Assembly: GCA_916610825.1 (NCBI GenBank)
Contig: OU744453.1
Coordinates: 4,811,845-4,875,844, forward strand
DNA: 64,000 nucleotides
Source of the DNA: Haliclystus octoradiatus
Taxonomy: Eukaryota > Cnidaria > Staurozoa > Stauromedusae > Haliclystidae
Direction: 5' to 3'
Of the stretch, positions 10,991 to 22,059 are shown piece after piece. The notes beneath the pieces are model-generated. The model was not told the origin of the DNA, did not search any database, and saw only the letters and a list, made by a program, of their open reading frames with translations. How positions within the stretch are numbered: the first letter of the stretch is position 1; each line of letters begins with the position of its first letter. A program made the position numbers and the translations under genes.

Positions 10991-11395
10991 ATAAACTGGA
11001 TTAAAAATTCAAATGAGGACTATTGGTATTATGCAATTTCATTTGCATATCATGTAGTAAGGTTATAGAAATTAGCATACTGAGCTCGTATGCAAATTTG
11101 CATCTGTTTGATCCACAATGCAATTTGTACCAGCTATGCGAAGACTTAGTTGTAACTTTGGAAAAATATTAAGTACCCAACAGTTACACAAATATAAAAC
11201 ATTTTTAATTTTATTTGAAAGTTCTACAAATTCCTTAATGTTTCAAAGGTAGCGATCGAGTCTAAAAAGGAAAGCTAAAAGGTCAAGAATCTTGAAGTTC
11301 CTACTGCAATTTTATATCTCGCAGCTGGATATGGACCCACAAGTGTATCGTTTCCCGTTAGAATCGTTATATGGGAAACGACCGCTCATATTTAC

Positions 11396-11566
11396 CTGGA
11401 CATGGATTATCATTGCATGTTAACGATTGTTGACGATTTCCTTGACATGGGGATCCACTGAATGCTGGGCCTGGATTGTTGCACACACGACGTTGTGTTG
11501 TTTCCCCTGATCCACATGATACTGTACATGCTAGCACTGTGAACCAAGTAGACCAACCTCCATGCA
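11396..11566 (-). CDS. TSP1 exon 1
   Basis: A 171-bp phase 1-1 exon, acceptor AG at 11568-11567, strong donor CCAG|GTAAAT at 11395. It encodes HGGWSTW, CTVSCGSGE, RRVCNNPGPAFSG, SPC and CNDNPCPG, a complete six-cysteine TSP1 repeat. It is the most diverged of the set and the first after the linker exon. Confidence 0.88.
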
Positions 11567-11659
11567 CTAGATAGCGTGATATAAAGCAAATGAAATACTG
11601 TCAGAGAGACCAATCAGTAGATTTTATGGTTGACAGTTGTCATGACGATCCTGAATTTA

Positions 11660-11771
11660 CTATGTATGTGTGAATGAATGTATGTATGTACGTATGTATG
11701 TATGTATGTATCTATGTATGTATCTATGTATGTATCTATGTATGTATGTATGTATGTATGTATGTATGTAT
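11660..11771 (+). repeat. (TATG)n microsatellite
   Basis: An imperfect tetranucleotide tract (TATG with TATC variants). The Met-Tyr-Val-Cys open frames across it are trivial. Confidence 0.95.
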
Positions 11772-11971
11772 GGATCTATCGTCGTCGGCCCTTCGGTGCG
11801 GTCATTTATTTTACCTTCTCACTATTTTTCAAATATATATATGAAACTTACATATTGAAATAACTTTATTATAACTCTATTGTTCCTCAAGTTTACTGGT
11901 ATATATTATGGTCTATATTTATCATTACATGTTCTTTTAAGATTTATATTACATGCTGAAGTGATATTATT

Positions 11972-12879
11972 ATGTCTAAACGCAATAGCAATTCAGATTC
12001 TGTCTCTGAACTTCTTGTGGCAAGCAAATTGTTACCATCTTACAGAAATAACAGCGTATTCAGTTACAGTTTTAATACATCAATATTAAGGTTATGGAAA
12101 GAAGAAATTTTAAGTTACTTTTCTGGGAATAGTTTTTATCCTGATGACACAAACTCAAAAAAATAGCCGATACGAATATAGCAATTTACAAAGATAACAA
12201 GAAGAAATCAAAATACCTTAACTTCATCCTTTATTCAGGTGGAAAGATTGTTGTGAGTACCTCCATTGGATTAAAACCTTTTGAAACAAAACATTTTGTA
12301 GCTATGGAAGAGAATCTTCTTTTATCCACTTCATTGAATTACTTGAGTACCAAATCCACAGAAAACGTGGCTGTCGATAATGATTCCGCCATTTTGAATC
12401 TAGCAGACCTCGATTTAAGTTTATCCCCTCCAGGGAGCTGCACCCCTGTTGCCAAGGCAACTGAAAACACTTTGTCATTACGCTTCCGCAAATCCCCTCC
12501 AATTTCTCCCCCGATCAGTGAAGACTCTTACAGAGATATTTTAGCATTTATGGAGAACTTGCAAGCTAATAGTGAAACACAACAAAAGCAAATCGCTTCA
12601 TTATCCCAACAAGTTGTTTTATTGACAAGACGCTTATCAACCATTGAAAATGAAAACCAAAATAAAAATATGCAAATTACAAATAGTGAATCAGCAAATA
12701 AAAACACAAGTGGGAAAGCATATGCTAATGCATTGACAAATTCTGTTCAGCTTGTAAGCCTAGTAAAACAGGTACAAAATGAACAATATCAAAGATCAAC
12801 TAGGGAAGGTAATGTCATTTTTTCGGGAATACCAGAACAACCAGATTGTGACGATGAATCCCTTGTAAGACACCTTTAA
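11972..12879 (+). pseudogene. LINE ORF1 fragment, second family, plus strand
   Basis: The frame starts at ATG 11972, breaks at TAG 12164-12166, and continues in another frame from about 12167 to the TAA at 12877-12879. It carries an IYKDNKKKSKYLNF block, a coiled-coil-like QKQIASLSQQVVLLTRRL segment and an NVIFSGIPE motif typical of LINE ORF1 proteins. The minus-strand LINE next door has related blocks (IYTDQTKKQKYLQF, LNVIVRGLEP), so both are ORF1s of related but different families. The rest of the element is missing after about 12879. Confidence 0.7.
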
Positions 12880-14395
12880 TTCAACAATTTGTTCAATTGT
12901 CAGCCAGTTCAATTGTTTCAATGCGTCTTCCATTCTTGAATGTTTTCTTTTTCCTATGATTAATTTGGCTGCCCAATTTTGTATTCCAATCTGTACCCTA
13001 CGCAATTGAGTTTTTGTACATGATGAAAATACTTCAAGAGCATATAAGCTTGGTTCTACAATTTTTGATTCAACAAGTCGGGTAAAAAGATGTTTTGGAA
13101 TGTACCGACGTTGTTTTGCTATTGCTGATATTCGATGCGATGCTGTCTTTAAGATTTGGTGGATGTGTTGCTTGTAGCTCATATCTTTGTCGAATGTGAT
13201 ACCAAGGTTTCGAGCAGAAAGGTTATAGGAAAGAGTTTCATTGTTTATTTTTAGCAGTGGCAGTTGCGTATTTGCTACTTTCTTATGAACAATGGATAGA
13301 ATTTGTGTTTTCTTGGCATTGAGTAAAAGCGAATTTGAGTTGAACCAGGACGTAAGTGTTTGTAAACAGCATTTATTTTTGATTCTATTTCAGGTAGTGA
13401 GCCTGGTTTTTTTGGATTGTACTTATACAGGATTTGCGTGTCGTCTGCAAATTGTCCAACAGTGCCAGATGATATGGCATTGGGTAGGTCATTTACGTAA
13501 ATAAGGAATAGTAGTGGCCCAAGTATGGATCCTTGGGGAACTCCACAAGTTAATATAGCTTCACTAGAATAAATATTGTCTACTTTCACTACTTGCTTCC
13601 TTGCAGTAAGGTAAGATCGCATCCATTCCAAGGCTTTGTCTGAGAGTCCAAATAATTTCAGTTTATGGAGCAAAATGTCATGTTGAAGACTATCAAAAGC
13701 TTTTGATAAAGTCATTAATAAAAGTAGCGATACCTGATGTTCATCCATTGTTTTGAAAATTTCTTCGGTGATATTTAAGAGAGCTGTTATTGTCGATCTT
13801 CCGAGTCTGAAACCATGCTGATACTTATTTAAGATTGGTGCGATGAACAGATATAGTTGAACATACGTCACTCTTTCCTGAATTTTTGACAACAGTGATA
13901 ATAGGGCTAATGGGCGATGCTGGTTTGGCGTTGAGGCTGCTGGTGTTTTTGGAATTGGATTTACAATAGTGTTCTTGAATATTGTTTGAAAGGTAGATGT
14001 TTTTAATGAAAGGTTGATCAGTTGAGTGAGTGGTGTAGCAATGGCTGGTAATGCAGCTTTAATAACAAAACCATTCAGTCCATCATCACCTGGTGCCTTC
14101 CAATTTGGAAGCATGCCAACAGCTTTGATTGTATCAATCACCGATATTTCAGTGAAGTTGAATTGTTGATCACTTTGTTGAATATTGTCGTAGGATGGAG
14201 TTGTGTGTGTGATCTCCTTGATATTTTGTCCAACTTCGCTGAAGAAAGTATTTATTTCATCTAGCTCTGCTTTAGTAGTAGCTGTACATTTTTGTTTTGT
14301 CTTCTTTGTTAATCTTTTAATTAATTCCCATACCTCTTTCATGTTAGGGGGTATGTAATTCCCATACTTTCTTTCATTCCTCCATCATATGATTC
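12865..14395 (-). pseudogene. LINE ORF2, reverse transcriptase part
   Basis: RT motifs run from EVWELIKRLTKK to the FADDTQ catalytic box, then a C-terminal segment ending in an LNWLTIEQI block. Two frame changes break it: one at about 14345-14395, where a short segment containing TATGGGAATTA is present twice, and one at about 13370, after which the frame is that of 12865-13182. The last part of ORF2 is absent. Confidence 0.85.
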
Positions 14396-15418
14396 CCAAT
14401 CGTGTCGTTGTTTTGTTCTCATAGCCTTATAGCGCATTTTGTTGCGTTTTTTGAGTGCATTTCTTAGCTCTATTGTCATCCATGGTGCATAATTTGGATG
14501 CAGGGCAATCACCTTTTCAGGAGCATGTTTTTTTAGCGCTACTTTTAATATTGTTTGTAAATTTTCATCAGCCAATTGTACGTCATTTTTTTGTATAGCT
14601 GACGTAAAAACTGACATATCACTGTTTATCAAATCGTTGCAAAAGTCTTCTCGGCAAAATGTTTTGTATGATCGAGTGCATTTCAATGATTTTTTTGTAT
14701 ATTTATTTTTGTCCAGGGTTACTATGGTTACTAAACCAAGATGATCAGAGCTGCACACATCCTCTGGCGTGCATTTAGTTATGTTGGATTTAAAGGAGTG
14801 TGAAGTGATAAGATAGTCAATTGAAGTTTGAGTTTGATGTGTTATGCGTGTCGGAGAAGTGTTATGCGAGTGTAAATCAAATTGATCCAATGTCTCCATT
14901 AGCATAGTTCTGGAAGGAGAATGTTTTAAATGGTCTATATTAATATCCCCAGCCAGGATGAATCCACATCCCTTTTCTGTCAATGCTTCTGCTGTCGTAC
15001 GGATATTTTCAATGGCTTATAAGTAATTATCATTGCGTGGATTGTAACAATCTATTATGTAGATACTGTCACTGCTTGAAGTATATATTTGTACTGCTAA
15101 TTGTTCATATTGGATGCCCTTTGCTTGCTTCGTCAATGTTAGGTCAATTTTTAATTTTAAGTTATTTTTGTCAAATATGGCTGTACTACCATGTCTACCG
15201 TCTCTGTCATTTCTGTATAAGTTGTAACCAGATATATTGCAATCCATTGATTCAGGTTGGAGCCATGTCTCTTGTAGTAGTAGTATGTCAGTTTTATGGT
15301 GTACAATGAATATTTGCAGTTCTGCTAGTCTTACAGATGTTAAGCATTGGGCATTGATAGAGAGTATACTAAGAATTTTGTTATCTGTTTCTTTTGCATT
15401 AGCGGTGGTTGTAGTCAT
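14339..15418 (-). pseudogene. LINE ORF2, AP endonuclease part
   Basis: The frame starts at ATG 15418 and shows the apurinic-type endonuclease motifs in order: LLLQETWL, CYNPRNDN, LAGDINIDHL, TSIDYLIT and SSDHLGLV. A single TAA at 15017-15019 interrupts an otherwise continuous frame down to about 14395. In working elements this domain nicks the target DNA for target-primed reverse transcription. Confidence 0.85.
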
Positions 15419-15479
15419 AATTTCAATGGGTGCTGTTTTATTGAGTCATTGACGGTCGTCTGCATTCTGAGATACATTT

Positions 15480-16779
15480 TGGTTGACATTTTTTACTTGC
15501 GTCAGTTGTAAACTTCTTACAATCCACCTCTCTTTTTCTTCTGTTAAGTCTAAATTCCTCTTCTTACATTCAACTCGAAGTTCCAAGTGGAGTTTTTGTT
15601 CTACAATTGTATAGTCTGGTGAAAAGTATATCCTTCAGTAGCGATAGAAGTTGTAAGCTTTTTTGCCGATGTTAATATTGTCTTCTTTCCTTCAATTGCT
15701 CTTAATTTCACTTGGATAGGTTGGGTCCGGAGGCCATCAGCTTTTCCCAGTCTTTTTGTGGATTCAATTTCGACATCTATGTTTGAGGCGTCTTTGCATA
15801 TTACAGTTATTAATCTTTTGTCAGACAGTTACTTGTCAGGTTCTAATCCTCGAACAATGACATTGAGCTTTCGTTTTTCTCTTTCCTGGATATTTTTAAT
15901 AGCTTTTTCGTGCAATTGTTGTTGATTTTGTATACTGAGTACTGCCGCATAAGATTGGGTTGGTGGTGAAGTTGTTTCTTTTCTTAACTGAGTAGGGTAT
16001 TGTACATGTGATGTGGCAGTGATGTTTGCATATCTTTGTTTATTAGAAATTATTGCTGTTAAACTGTCTAGCTTTAGTGAAATGGCTTTTGTTTTTAATT
16101 TTTTTGCCTTTACTGTTTCCAGTATTAACCATCAGAACTGCTGCAGTGAGAACACAGAGCTCTGATGCCTGGAAAACTTAGAAGAATTGCTTCAGTTTCA
16201 GCATCAATTTCATTCCCGCTTTTGTTTGTGAAACACTTGAGATGAATGGGCAAGGTGCAGTCATGGCAACGCAGACGCGGACTTTCAACCTCACTTGCGC
16301 AATGAGCACATGGTTGACCGTCTCCTTCGGTTAATTCAAGATGGCCGCCGTTTTGTCCTGTCTGCTGGAGTGAGCAATGGATTAGTGATTGTATTTCTGT
16401 AAATTCTGTATGGTAAAAATTATGTTTCCAAGTGATAAATGCATTGCCAGTTGTATCTCTAACTTCAAATTGTAAGTATTTTTGTTTCTTTGTCTGGTCG
16501 GTGTATATTTGGATTGTGTGTAGCGTAAGATTTTCGTGGTTTATTTTGTTCACAAACATGTTCTTATTTTGGTAATACATTTCAATAGCCTCTCTCTCTC
16601 CATAATTTTGTATTGGTTGTATTAAATTGCAAACTTTGTAGATAATTGATACCTTTACGGTATGTTTTATCCAGTATGCTAGTTTTTACATTGCTCGACT
16701 GGACATCATTCACCTTGTTCAAATTTTCCATTGGGCTTACCAACACTGGATTGATGGTACTGCTGCTTTCTACATCCAT
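15480..16779 (-). pseudogene. LINE ORF1 with PHD-like zinc finger
   Basis: The frame starts at ATG 16779 and shifts in a (GA)n tract at about 16585-16600. It then carries a Cys/His finger with spacing C-x2-C, C-x2-C, H-x2-C, C-x2-C (about 16130-16300), stops at 16125, and resumes as SYAAVLS, a basic coiled coil and LNVIVRGLEP with TAA at 15829-15831. Further down an RRM-like IQVKLRAIEGKKTIL block is visible. PHD-type ORF1 proteins are known in CR1-group LINEs. Confidence 0.75.
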
Positions 16780-16923
16780 CTTTTGTATCTGGTGACTTAT
16801 GTCATATATATTGTGTATTATTTAACTAAAATAATTTGATATTACGGCATATATTGTACCTTTTATTTGCAAAAAGTCATGCAGTAAAAAAAAGACGTCT
16901 GTCTTCCGTGAAAATAAAACCAT

Positions 16924-17052
16924 TTATGTATGTATGTATGTATGTATGTATGTATGTATGTATGTATGTATGTATGTATGTATGTATGTATTATCTATGT
17001 ATGCATGTATGTTTTTATGTTTGTAAGTATGTATGTATGTATGTATGTATGA
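16924..17052 (+). repeat. (TATG)n microsatellite
   Basis: An imperfect ATGT tract with a few interruptions near 16990-17030. It lies just beyond the 5' end of the minus-strand LINE. Confidence 0.95.
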
Positions 17053-17647
17053 AAAAGTAATGATGACCTTAGAAATAATGCATTGATATCAACTATTACA
17101 TTAAACATACAACAGATGAATTGATGCTCATGATGTCAAATGGTAAACCTAATAAGTTGTAAATAATCTATAACACGAAGGGATATACTAGACATCAAGG
17201 TGTCACCCACATTAACGAGAATACTAACGATCAAATTCTAGTAGGTGATGTTTAAGTGAGAAAATACCATGTCTATTTAGTCATTGAGTTCATGTTTTGC
17301 ATTTCTTTTTTGGACTTAATTTTGCCTTGCTGTAGAAATTGATTAATTATTTTGTACTATTTAGTAATCTGAAAATTTTATGTTCCGACGTCTAGTGTAA
17401 TATATTCACTCAAGTTTTCTTTTTCAGTTACGTTAGAAATCATGATTTCCCTACAACGTATCTTTTGATCTAGAATAGTATCTTAACATAAATGTTTGCA
17501 TGTTTTCCTGATAACGTATTTTTGGATTATTTCGCACTTGAGATGTTTATAATTCACCGATAAAACACAACTATACAAATAATTTGAGAAAAACAAAAAC
17601 GAATTTATATATAGTTATTACATAAAGCAAGAACGAGATATTATTAC
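17053..17647. other. intron sequence without recognised content
   Basis: AT-rich; no exon, repeat or conserved frame recognised. It is part of the intron between the 31-bp linker exon and TSP1 exon 1. Confidence 0.5.
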
Positions 17648-17678
17648 CTGGAATCACCTTGACATTTTCATAGGGAAT
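17648..17678 (-). CDS. 31-bp linker microexon of the PAN/TSP1 gene
   Basis: It is bounded by TTTTAG (AG at 17680-17679) and CCAG|GTAATA (GT at 17647-17646). Read in phase 0 it gives IPYENVKVIP plus one base, which leads to phase 1, exactly the phase of the TSP1 exons. Without it, exon 1 (phase 0) cannot join a TSP1 exon (phase 1). The evidence is splice sites and phase; the exon is too short for homology. Confidence 0.55.
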
Positions 17679-17879
17679 CTAAAACAATTTGAAATCCATA
17701 ATAAGTGAATAATATATAGATCTTTCTAAAGTCATGTGTGACATTGTAGTACATGACGTATTTTTCTTCATTTACATAAAGCTGATATGTTATAGAGGAT
17801 TGTCTGTTGTGAAGCAACGTATTCAAATATTATCAATATGCAATGAAAATACACAAACCGAATAGAAATAGTGATTTAC

Positions 17880-18188
17880 CTGTATAACTTCATCCGTTCT
17901 AGATGGAAGATGTATCGATATTTCCACTTTTCCAGTTTCATAAACATATATCAAGCAAGAATCATTTTTCCATTCCAAGTTCACGCATTCATTTTTCATT
18001 TTCGAGCATTTCAAACCACATTGTACACGCGACGAAGCAGGGACAACAGCAGTAGACGTGTAAGAGTACAATTTGAGATCTTTAACAGGGTGTATGAACA
18101 ACGACAATCTTCGCTCTGCACATGTCCATTTAATCAACATCGTCAGATGCAGCAATGAGATCACACATTGTTTTACGGAATGGTACAT
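17880..18188 (-). CDS. exon 1: signal peptide and PAN/apple-like domain
   Basis: The exon encodes 103 residues from ATG 18188-18186 (A at -3) to the donor CAG|GTAAAT (GT at 17879-17878), phase 0. Residues 1-24 look like a signal peptide: basic-polar start, hydrophobic CVISLLHLTMLI, cut after about WTCA. Residues 25-103 hold four cysteines (57, 61, 68, 78) with a CVNLEW...C pattern seen in PAN/apple domains. A longer frame runs upstream to 18293, but the inner ATG gives the better leader. A good acceptor (ATTTTCAG, AG at 18197-18196) lies 8 bases upstream, so a separate 5' UTR exon is likely. The domain call is by pattern only. Confidence 0.65.
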
Positions 18189-18337
18189 CGTGAAACTGAA
18201 AATAGTAATCGAGTAATTGACCATCAGGAGAGGAAATATATGTGAAGTGGACCACAACATGTAACTGTGAATTTTTGTGATTTGATTTAACATAACAATT
18301 TCTATGCTATTTTTAATCTAGAATTTAGTATCCGGAT

Positions 18338-18646
18338 TCCAGGGGGTTACTCCACTATGAGGGCTACACGGAGACTTGCCACTTTTTTGGGTCCATACTC
18401 CAGCTGAGAAAATACTTTATGGGTATGAGATTTCAAATTTTGGAGCTTTTGGGTATCGTATTTTTGACTTTTTCAACAATTTTTGCATCATTTTCTTGCT
18501 TCATTTTTGTGTATTTATTTAAAAAAATCAATCAATCTGCTAGAGCTTTTTGGGTAGCGTCCACATAATTTTTGGGACTTTTGTATTTCACCTTTTTTCA
18601 AATTGGCACTCCCCTGTTCCTGAAGAGCTGGAGTTACACCACCCGG
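18338..18646. mobile_element. MITE of the GGTTACTCC family (M5)
   Basis: About 309 bp with inverted ends: CCAGGGGGTTACTCC on the left and, as reverse complement, CCCGGGTGGTGTAACTCC on the right. Interior blocks (GTCCATACTCCAGCTGAGAA, AAGTCCCAAAAA) match copies at 7021-7416 and elsewhere. I find no clear target duplication for this copy. Confidence 0.65.
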
Positions 18647-19405
18647 GTTTCCTATATTACAGAGCTTAGTCAAAATAATGTATCAGGAGAAAGGAATCAA
18701 CTTTGATGAGATAATAGCATAAGTTTGCTACCAAAATGTGATAGCGGAATTAGCTTTTATAAACTGTTCCATGATGCCAATCGTATACAAAATATGGATG
18801 ATGACTATCATACGAATGGAATCATTTTTCATTCGATCGCATGAGATATCATCAAAAGGCCTCTCCTACTAGTCAATACATACAATTCTATCCAGAACCA
18901 TTGACTATCAACCAAATTATATACGGTTTTTTCTTTACAGGCAGGGGCGCAAATCAGGAGGGCGGTGTTAGGATTCGGCACCCCCATATAATTTTGGAAA
19001 TTCAGTCCCCGAAACTGCATTTTTTGTCTCCAACACTGTATTATTTGGTCCGGAAGAATAGCAGCAGTATATTGGTTGGTAATGTGTATATTAGCATATT
19101 TGAGATATGAAATACATCGTGAAAATTGATTATAAGAACCAGCTTATTATATGAGAAGTGCATAGACATCAGAAAATACTCATTTAATAAGCAAATTTTA
19201 TGCTCGTTACGCTCATTTGAATCATTTCACCTCCAATAAAATATTCCACGTGACGATACACATCAGTGCCAAGAAACTACACGAACCATTTGAGTCATTG
19301 CTCATCATAATTGTTTCCATTCACGAATTGCTTCTTTACAAAGGGTAAAGGGGTCACTGGATCATTATTTTAAGTACCAATAAACCAACATTTGTACTTA
19401 TCCAA

Positions 19406-19571
19406 TGTCGTATGACAATGATTAAAGATATTCATGAGTCAATGAGTACAACGCGAGATCCAACATAATCTAATCTTATTAATAAAGAACATCTACTTTT
19501 ATAGTCTACATCAAAACGAGGTTAATATAAAGAGGTTATATATACAGGAATAACAATTACGTAATACGACA
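19406..19571 (-). repeat. gypsy 3' LTR
   Basis: 166 bp, TGTCGTAT to ATACGACA, with matching inverted tips. It is identical by eye to the 5' LTR. Confidence 0.95.
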
Positions 19572-19581
19572 ACTTCCCTTT
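19572..19581 (-). other. gypsy polypurine tract
   Basis: Minus-strand AAAGGGAAGT directly abuts the 3' LTR, as expected for the plus-strand primer. Confidence 0.8.
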
Positions 19582-19660
19582 ATCTAAATTAAAGCAAAAA
19601 TTGTTATTACTGATGTTGTCTTTTTACCAAATTAATTAATTAATTAATCTATTTTATTTA

Positions 19661-20165
19661 TTAACTATAACCAAAACGATTTGGTTGACGAACAATTCTT
19701 GATGAACGCCGTATTGACATATGTGGTGAAGATATGTTTGAATCAGCTGGTTGAACTGCTGATGATGATGTTGTATCGGGTGTGGGGCTAGTCCTACTTG
19801 TTTGTTCTAAATTGCAGTCTACAGGGGCATTGCCAATTTGATTGTTCGAAGCTAATACTGTTCTCTCCCCCAATTTTAACCACGCTGTGTTTGATCCTTT
19901 TGCAACAACAAATGCAGCTTTCCGAGAGGGTGTGGAATTTGTTGGCTTATACATTACGATGTCTCCGGGTACATGATCGGAAACAAAAGGGACTCTGAGA
20001 TTTCTCCCCATTAAAATTTGTGCAGGTGATTCTCCGCGAGCATTCGAAGTAGTTCTGTGTACCAGCAAAATCTTGTTTAGAAACCTATCGAAAGAAACGC
20101 GCATATTGCGATGCCAAGCTTTCATAGCACGCTTCACTGTTTGGACCGACCGCTCTGCAAGGCCG
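19661..20165 (-). pseudogene. gypsy integrase C-terminal part
   Basis: In this frame the integrase catalytic glutamate block (NGLAERSVQTVKRA) continues into HRTT, ESPAQILMGR and a basic Ser/Arg-rich tail ending at TAA 19661. It is separated from the upstream core by a one-base shift in TTTCC at about 20180. The stop is 80 bp from the 3' LTR, leaving no room for env. Confidence 0.85.
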
Positions 20166-21175
20166 TTAGCGCGAGGAAATAGGCGGGTGATTCAGATTTG
20201 TAGCAACCAGATTTGGCTAGCAATGAAACAATAGCGTCATTGACGAATTCTTGCGCATTATCGGAAACTAAGTGTTTTGCGACACCGAAACGGGCAAAAA
20301 GTGATGAAAATACTCGAATAATATTTGGAGTGGATCGGTCTGGACATCGGAAAGCTTCAATCCAGCCGCTACCAGCATCAACAATCATTAAAACATTTCC
20401 GATATCTGGAACATGGCCGAAATCCATATGTAATCTTTCCCAAGGGTCAGCTTTTGGCCATTCATGTACTGATTTAGCAGTCTTAGGGCGCAAAGTACAG
20501 CACTGTTCACAAGAAGATACATAGCGGTCTATGTCACGAGCCATGCCTGGCCACCAAGCACTCTTTGAGAGAAAGCGCTGGGTTGCATTTATACCTTGGT
20601 GGGTAGAATGTGCTTTTTCGAGAATTGAACGGCGGAGCGATGCAGGAATAAAAGCAATAGAACCGAAATAGATAACGTCGTTATGTATAGTTAAATTTTG
20701 GTTCAAACGCGCAAACGGACGCTCAGCTTCACTGGGATTGGCCCAATTGCCCGAAATAATACGCCCTTTTAGAGATTGTGCGATGACATCAAGATGAGTA
20801 GCATTTTTTAAATCGGAAAAAGCAATAACTGGCTGAAGAAAAGCCTCGTCACAGCTACGTGTGACTTCGACAGCAGCAACAATGTCTTCGCGGGAAAGGG
20901 TGGAAGACACTGAAAGGCGAGATAATGCATCAGCATGACAGATTTCAGTTCCGGGCCTGTGTTGAATATTAAAATCAAACGCCATTGATTTTATGGCCCA
21001 CCGACTGATTCGTGCCGAAGCAGTTTTTGGAATTGGTTGATCAGCACCAAATAATTGGATCAAAGCCTTATGATCCGTGATAAGTGTGAAATGACGACCT
21101 AAGAGCAGTTGACGCAGCCTTTCTACGCACCAAACAATACCGAGACCTTCCCTTTCAGTTGCAGAGTATTTTTTT
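20134..21175 (-). pseudogene. gypsy RNase H (C-terminal part) and integrase
   Basis: From the top: KYSATEREGLGIVW and LITDHKALIQLF of RNase H, HADALSR, then the integrase HHCC finger (HSTHQG...CEQC) and core aspartates in HMDFG and VSDNA. The third catalytic residue (E) lies past a one-base frame change near 20180. The N-terminal break at about 21175 sits in a run of nine A residues. Confidence 0.88.
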
Positions 21176-22040
21176 TTCAGCTGGAGTAAGGGATTTTGAA
21201 ATAAAAATAACAGGTTGGCCATCCTGTGTGAGGACACCAGCAATACAATGGTCTGATGCATCAGTGGTCAATGTCGCTTCTTTTAGCAACGAATATGGTT
21301 GAACAATTGGTTTACTTGAAAGTTCAGATTTGAGATTTTCAAACGAACGAGCACAATCATTATTCCATTCAAAAGCGGTTTCTTTTTTGCGTAATAAATT
21401 TAGCGGTTTTATTTTGTCTGCAAAGTTTGGTATGAAACGCCCAAAAAAATTCACCAAACCAACAAATGACTCAATTTCTTTTTTATTTTGAGGAGGACGC
21501 ATGCTGTTAATTTTATTGACAAGGCGATCATCTGGTTGAATACCAGAAGCTGATATGCGATAGCCCAAAAACGAAACTTCAGAAACACGCTGCGTGGATT
21601 TTTCCATATTAATAGAAAGCCGCCGTGATTTAAACCGTTCCATTACAGCGTTCAAACGTTTGTTTAAAGATTCTTCAGTAGTGGCATAAATAAGGACATC
21701 ATCCTGATAAGCAATTGTGCCCTTTAGACCTTGCAAGACATCTTCAATTACATGTTGAAAAATAGCCGAATTGTTGCGCATCCCCATTTGTAAGCGGGTT
21801 ACGCTATAAAGGCCTTTACTAGTGTTGATAATAGATAATTTTCGCGCGTTATCGTCGAGTTTTACTTGCCAATAGGCGGATTGCAAATCAATTTTCGCGA
21901 AGAAACGTGCACCATACATTTTTGCAAAAATTGTTTCAGAATTCGGTAGAGGGTAGTCATCGAACAAGATTTTTCTGTTTACATGGACACTAAAGTCTGC
22001 GCACATTCGTAATCCACCCGATTTTTTTTTATCCAAACAA
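21165..22040 (-). pseudogene. gypsy reverse transcriptase
   Basis: RT motifs are complete: LRMCADFS, DDYPLPN, FAKIDLQSAYWQ, and the catalytic YQDDVLIY, followed by the tether FLGY, SFVGLVNFFGRFIPNFA and the first RNase H block TTDASDHC. Both ends of the frame are set by homopolymer A runs (about 22022-22030 and about 21168-21176) where the frame shifts by one base. Confidence 0.9.
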
Positions 22041-22059
22041 CAGGAGATGCATTTTCTGT

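Larger units (their letters stand above)
12865..16790 (-). mobile_element. CR1-like LINE, 3'-truncated and broken
   Basis: ORF1 (about 15480-16779) and ORF2 (about 12865-15418) lie in order on the minus strand. The RT signatures (VPQGSILGPLLFLIYVND, FADDTQ, SKAFDSLQHD) and the ORF1 zinc-finger type point to the CR1/Jockey group. The 3' end of ORF2, the 3' UTR and tail are missing at a junction with a plus-strand LINE fragment near 12870. It lies in intron 2 of the PAN/TSP1 gene, in the same sense. Confidence 0.85.

Noticed and set aside
11670..11863. Met/Tyr/Cys-rich open frames
   Set aside because: Translations of the (TATG)n tract.
14983..15309. 108-codon plus-strand frame
   Set aside because: Antisense shadow of the LINE endonuclease.
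20213..20524. 103-codon plus-strand frame
   Set aside because: Antisense shadow of the gypsy integrase.
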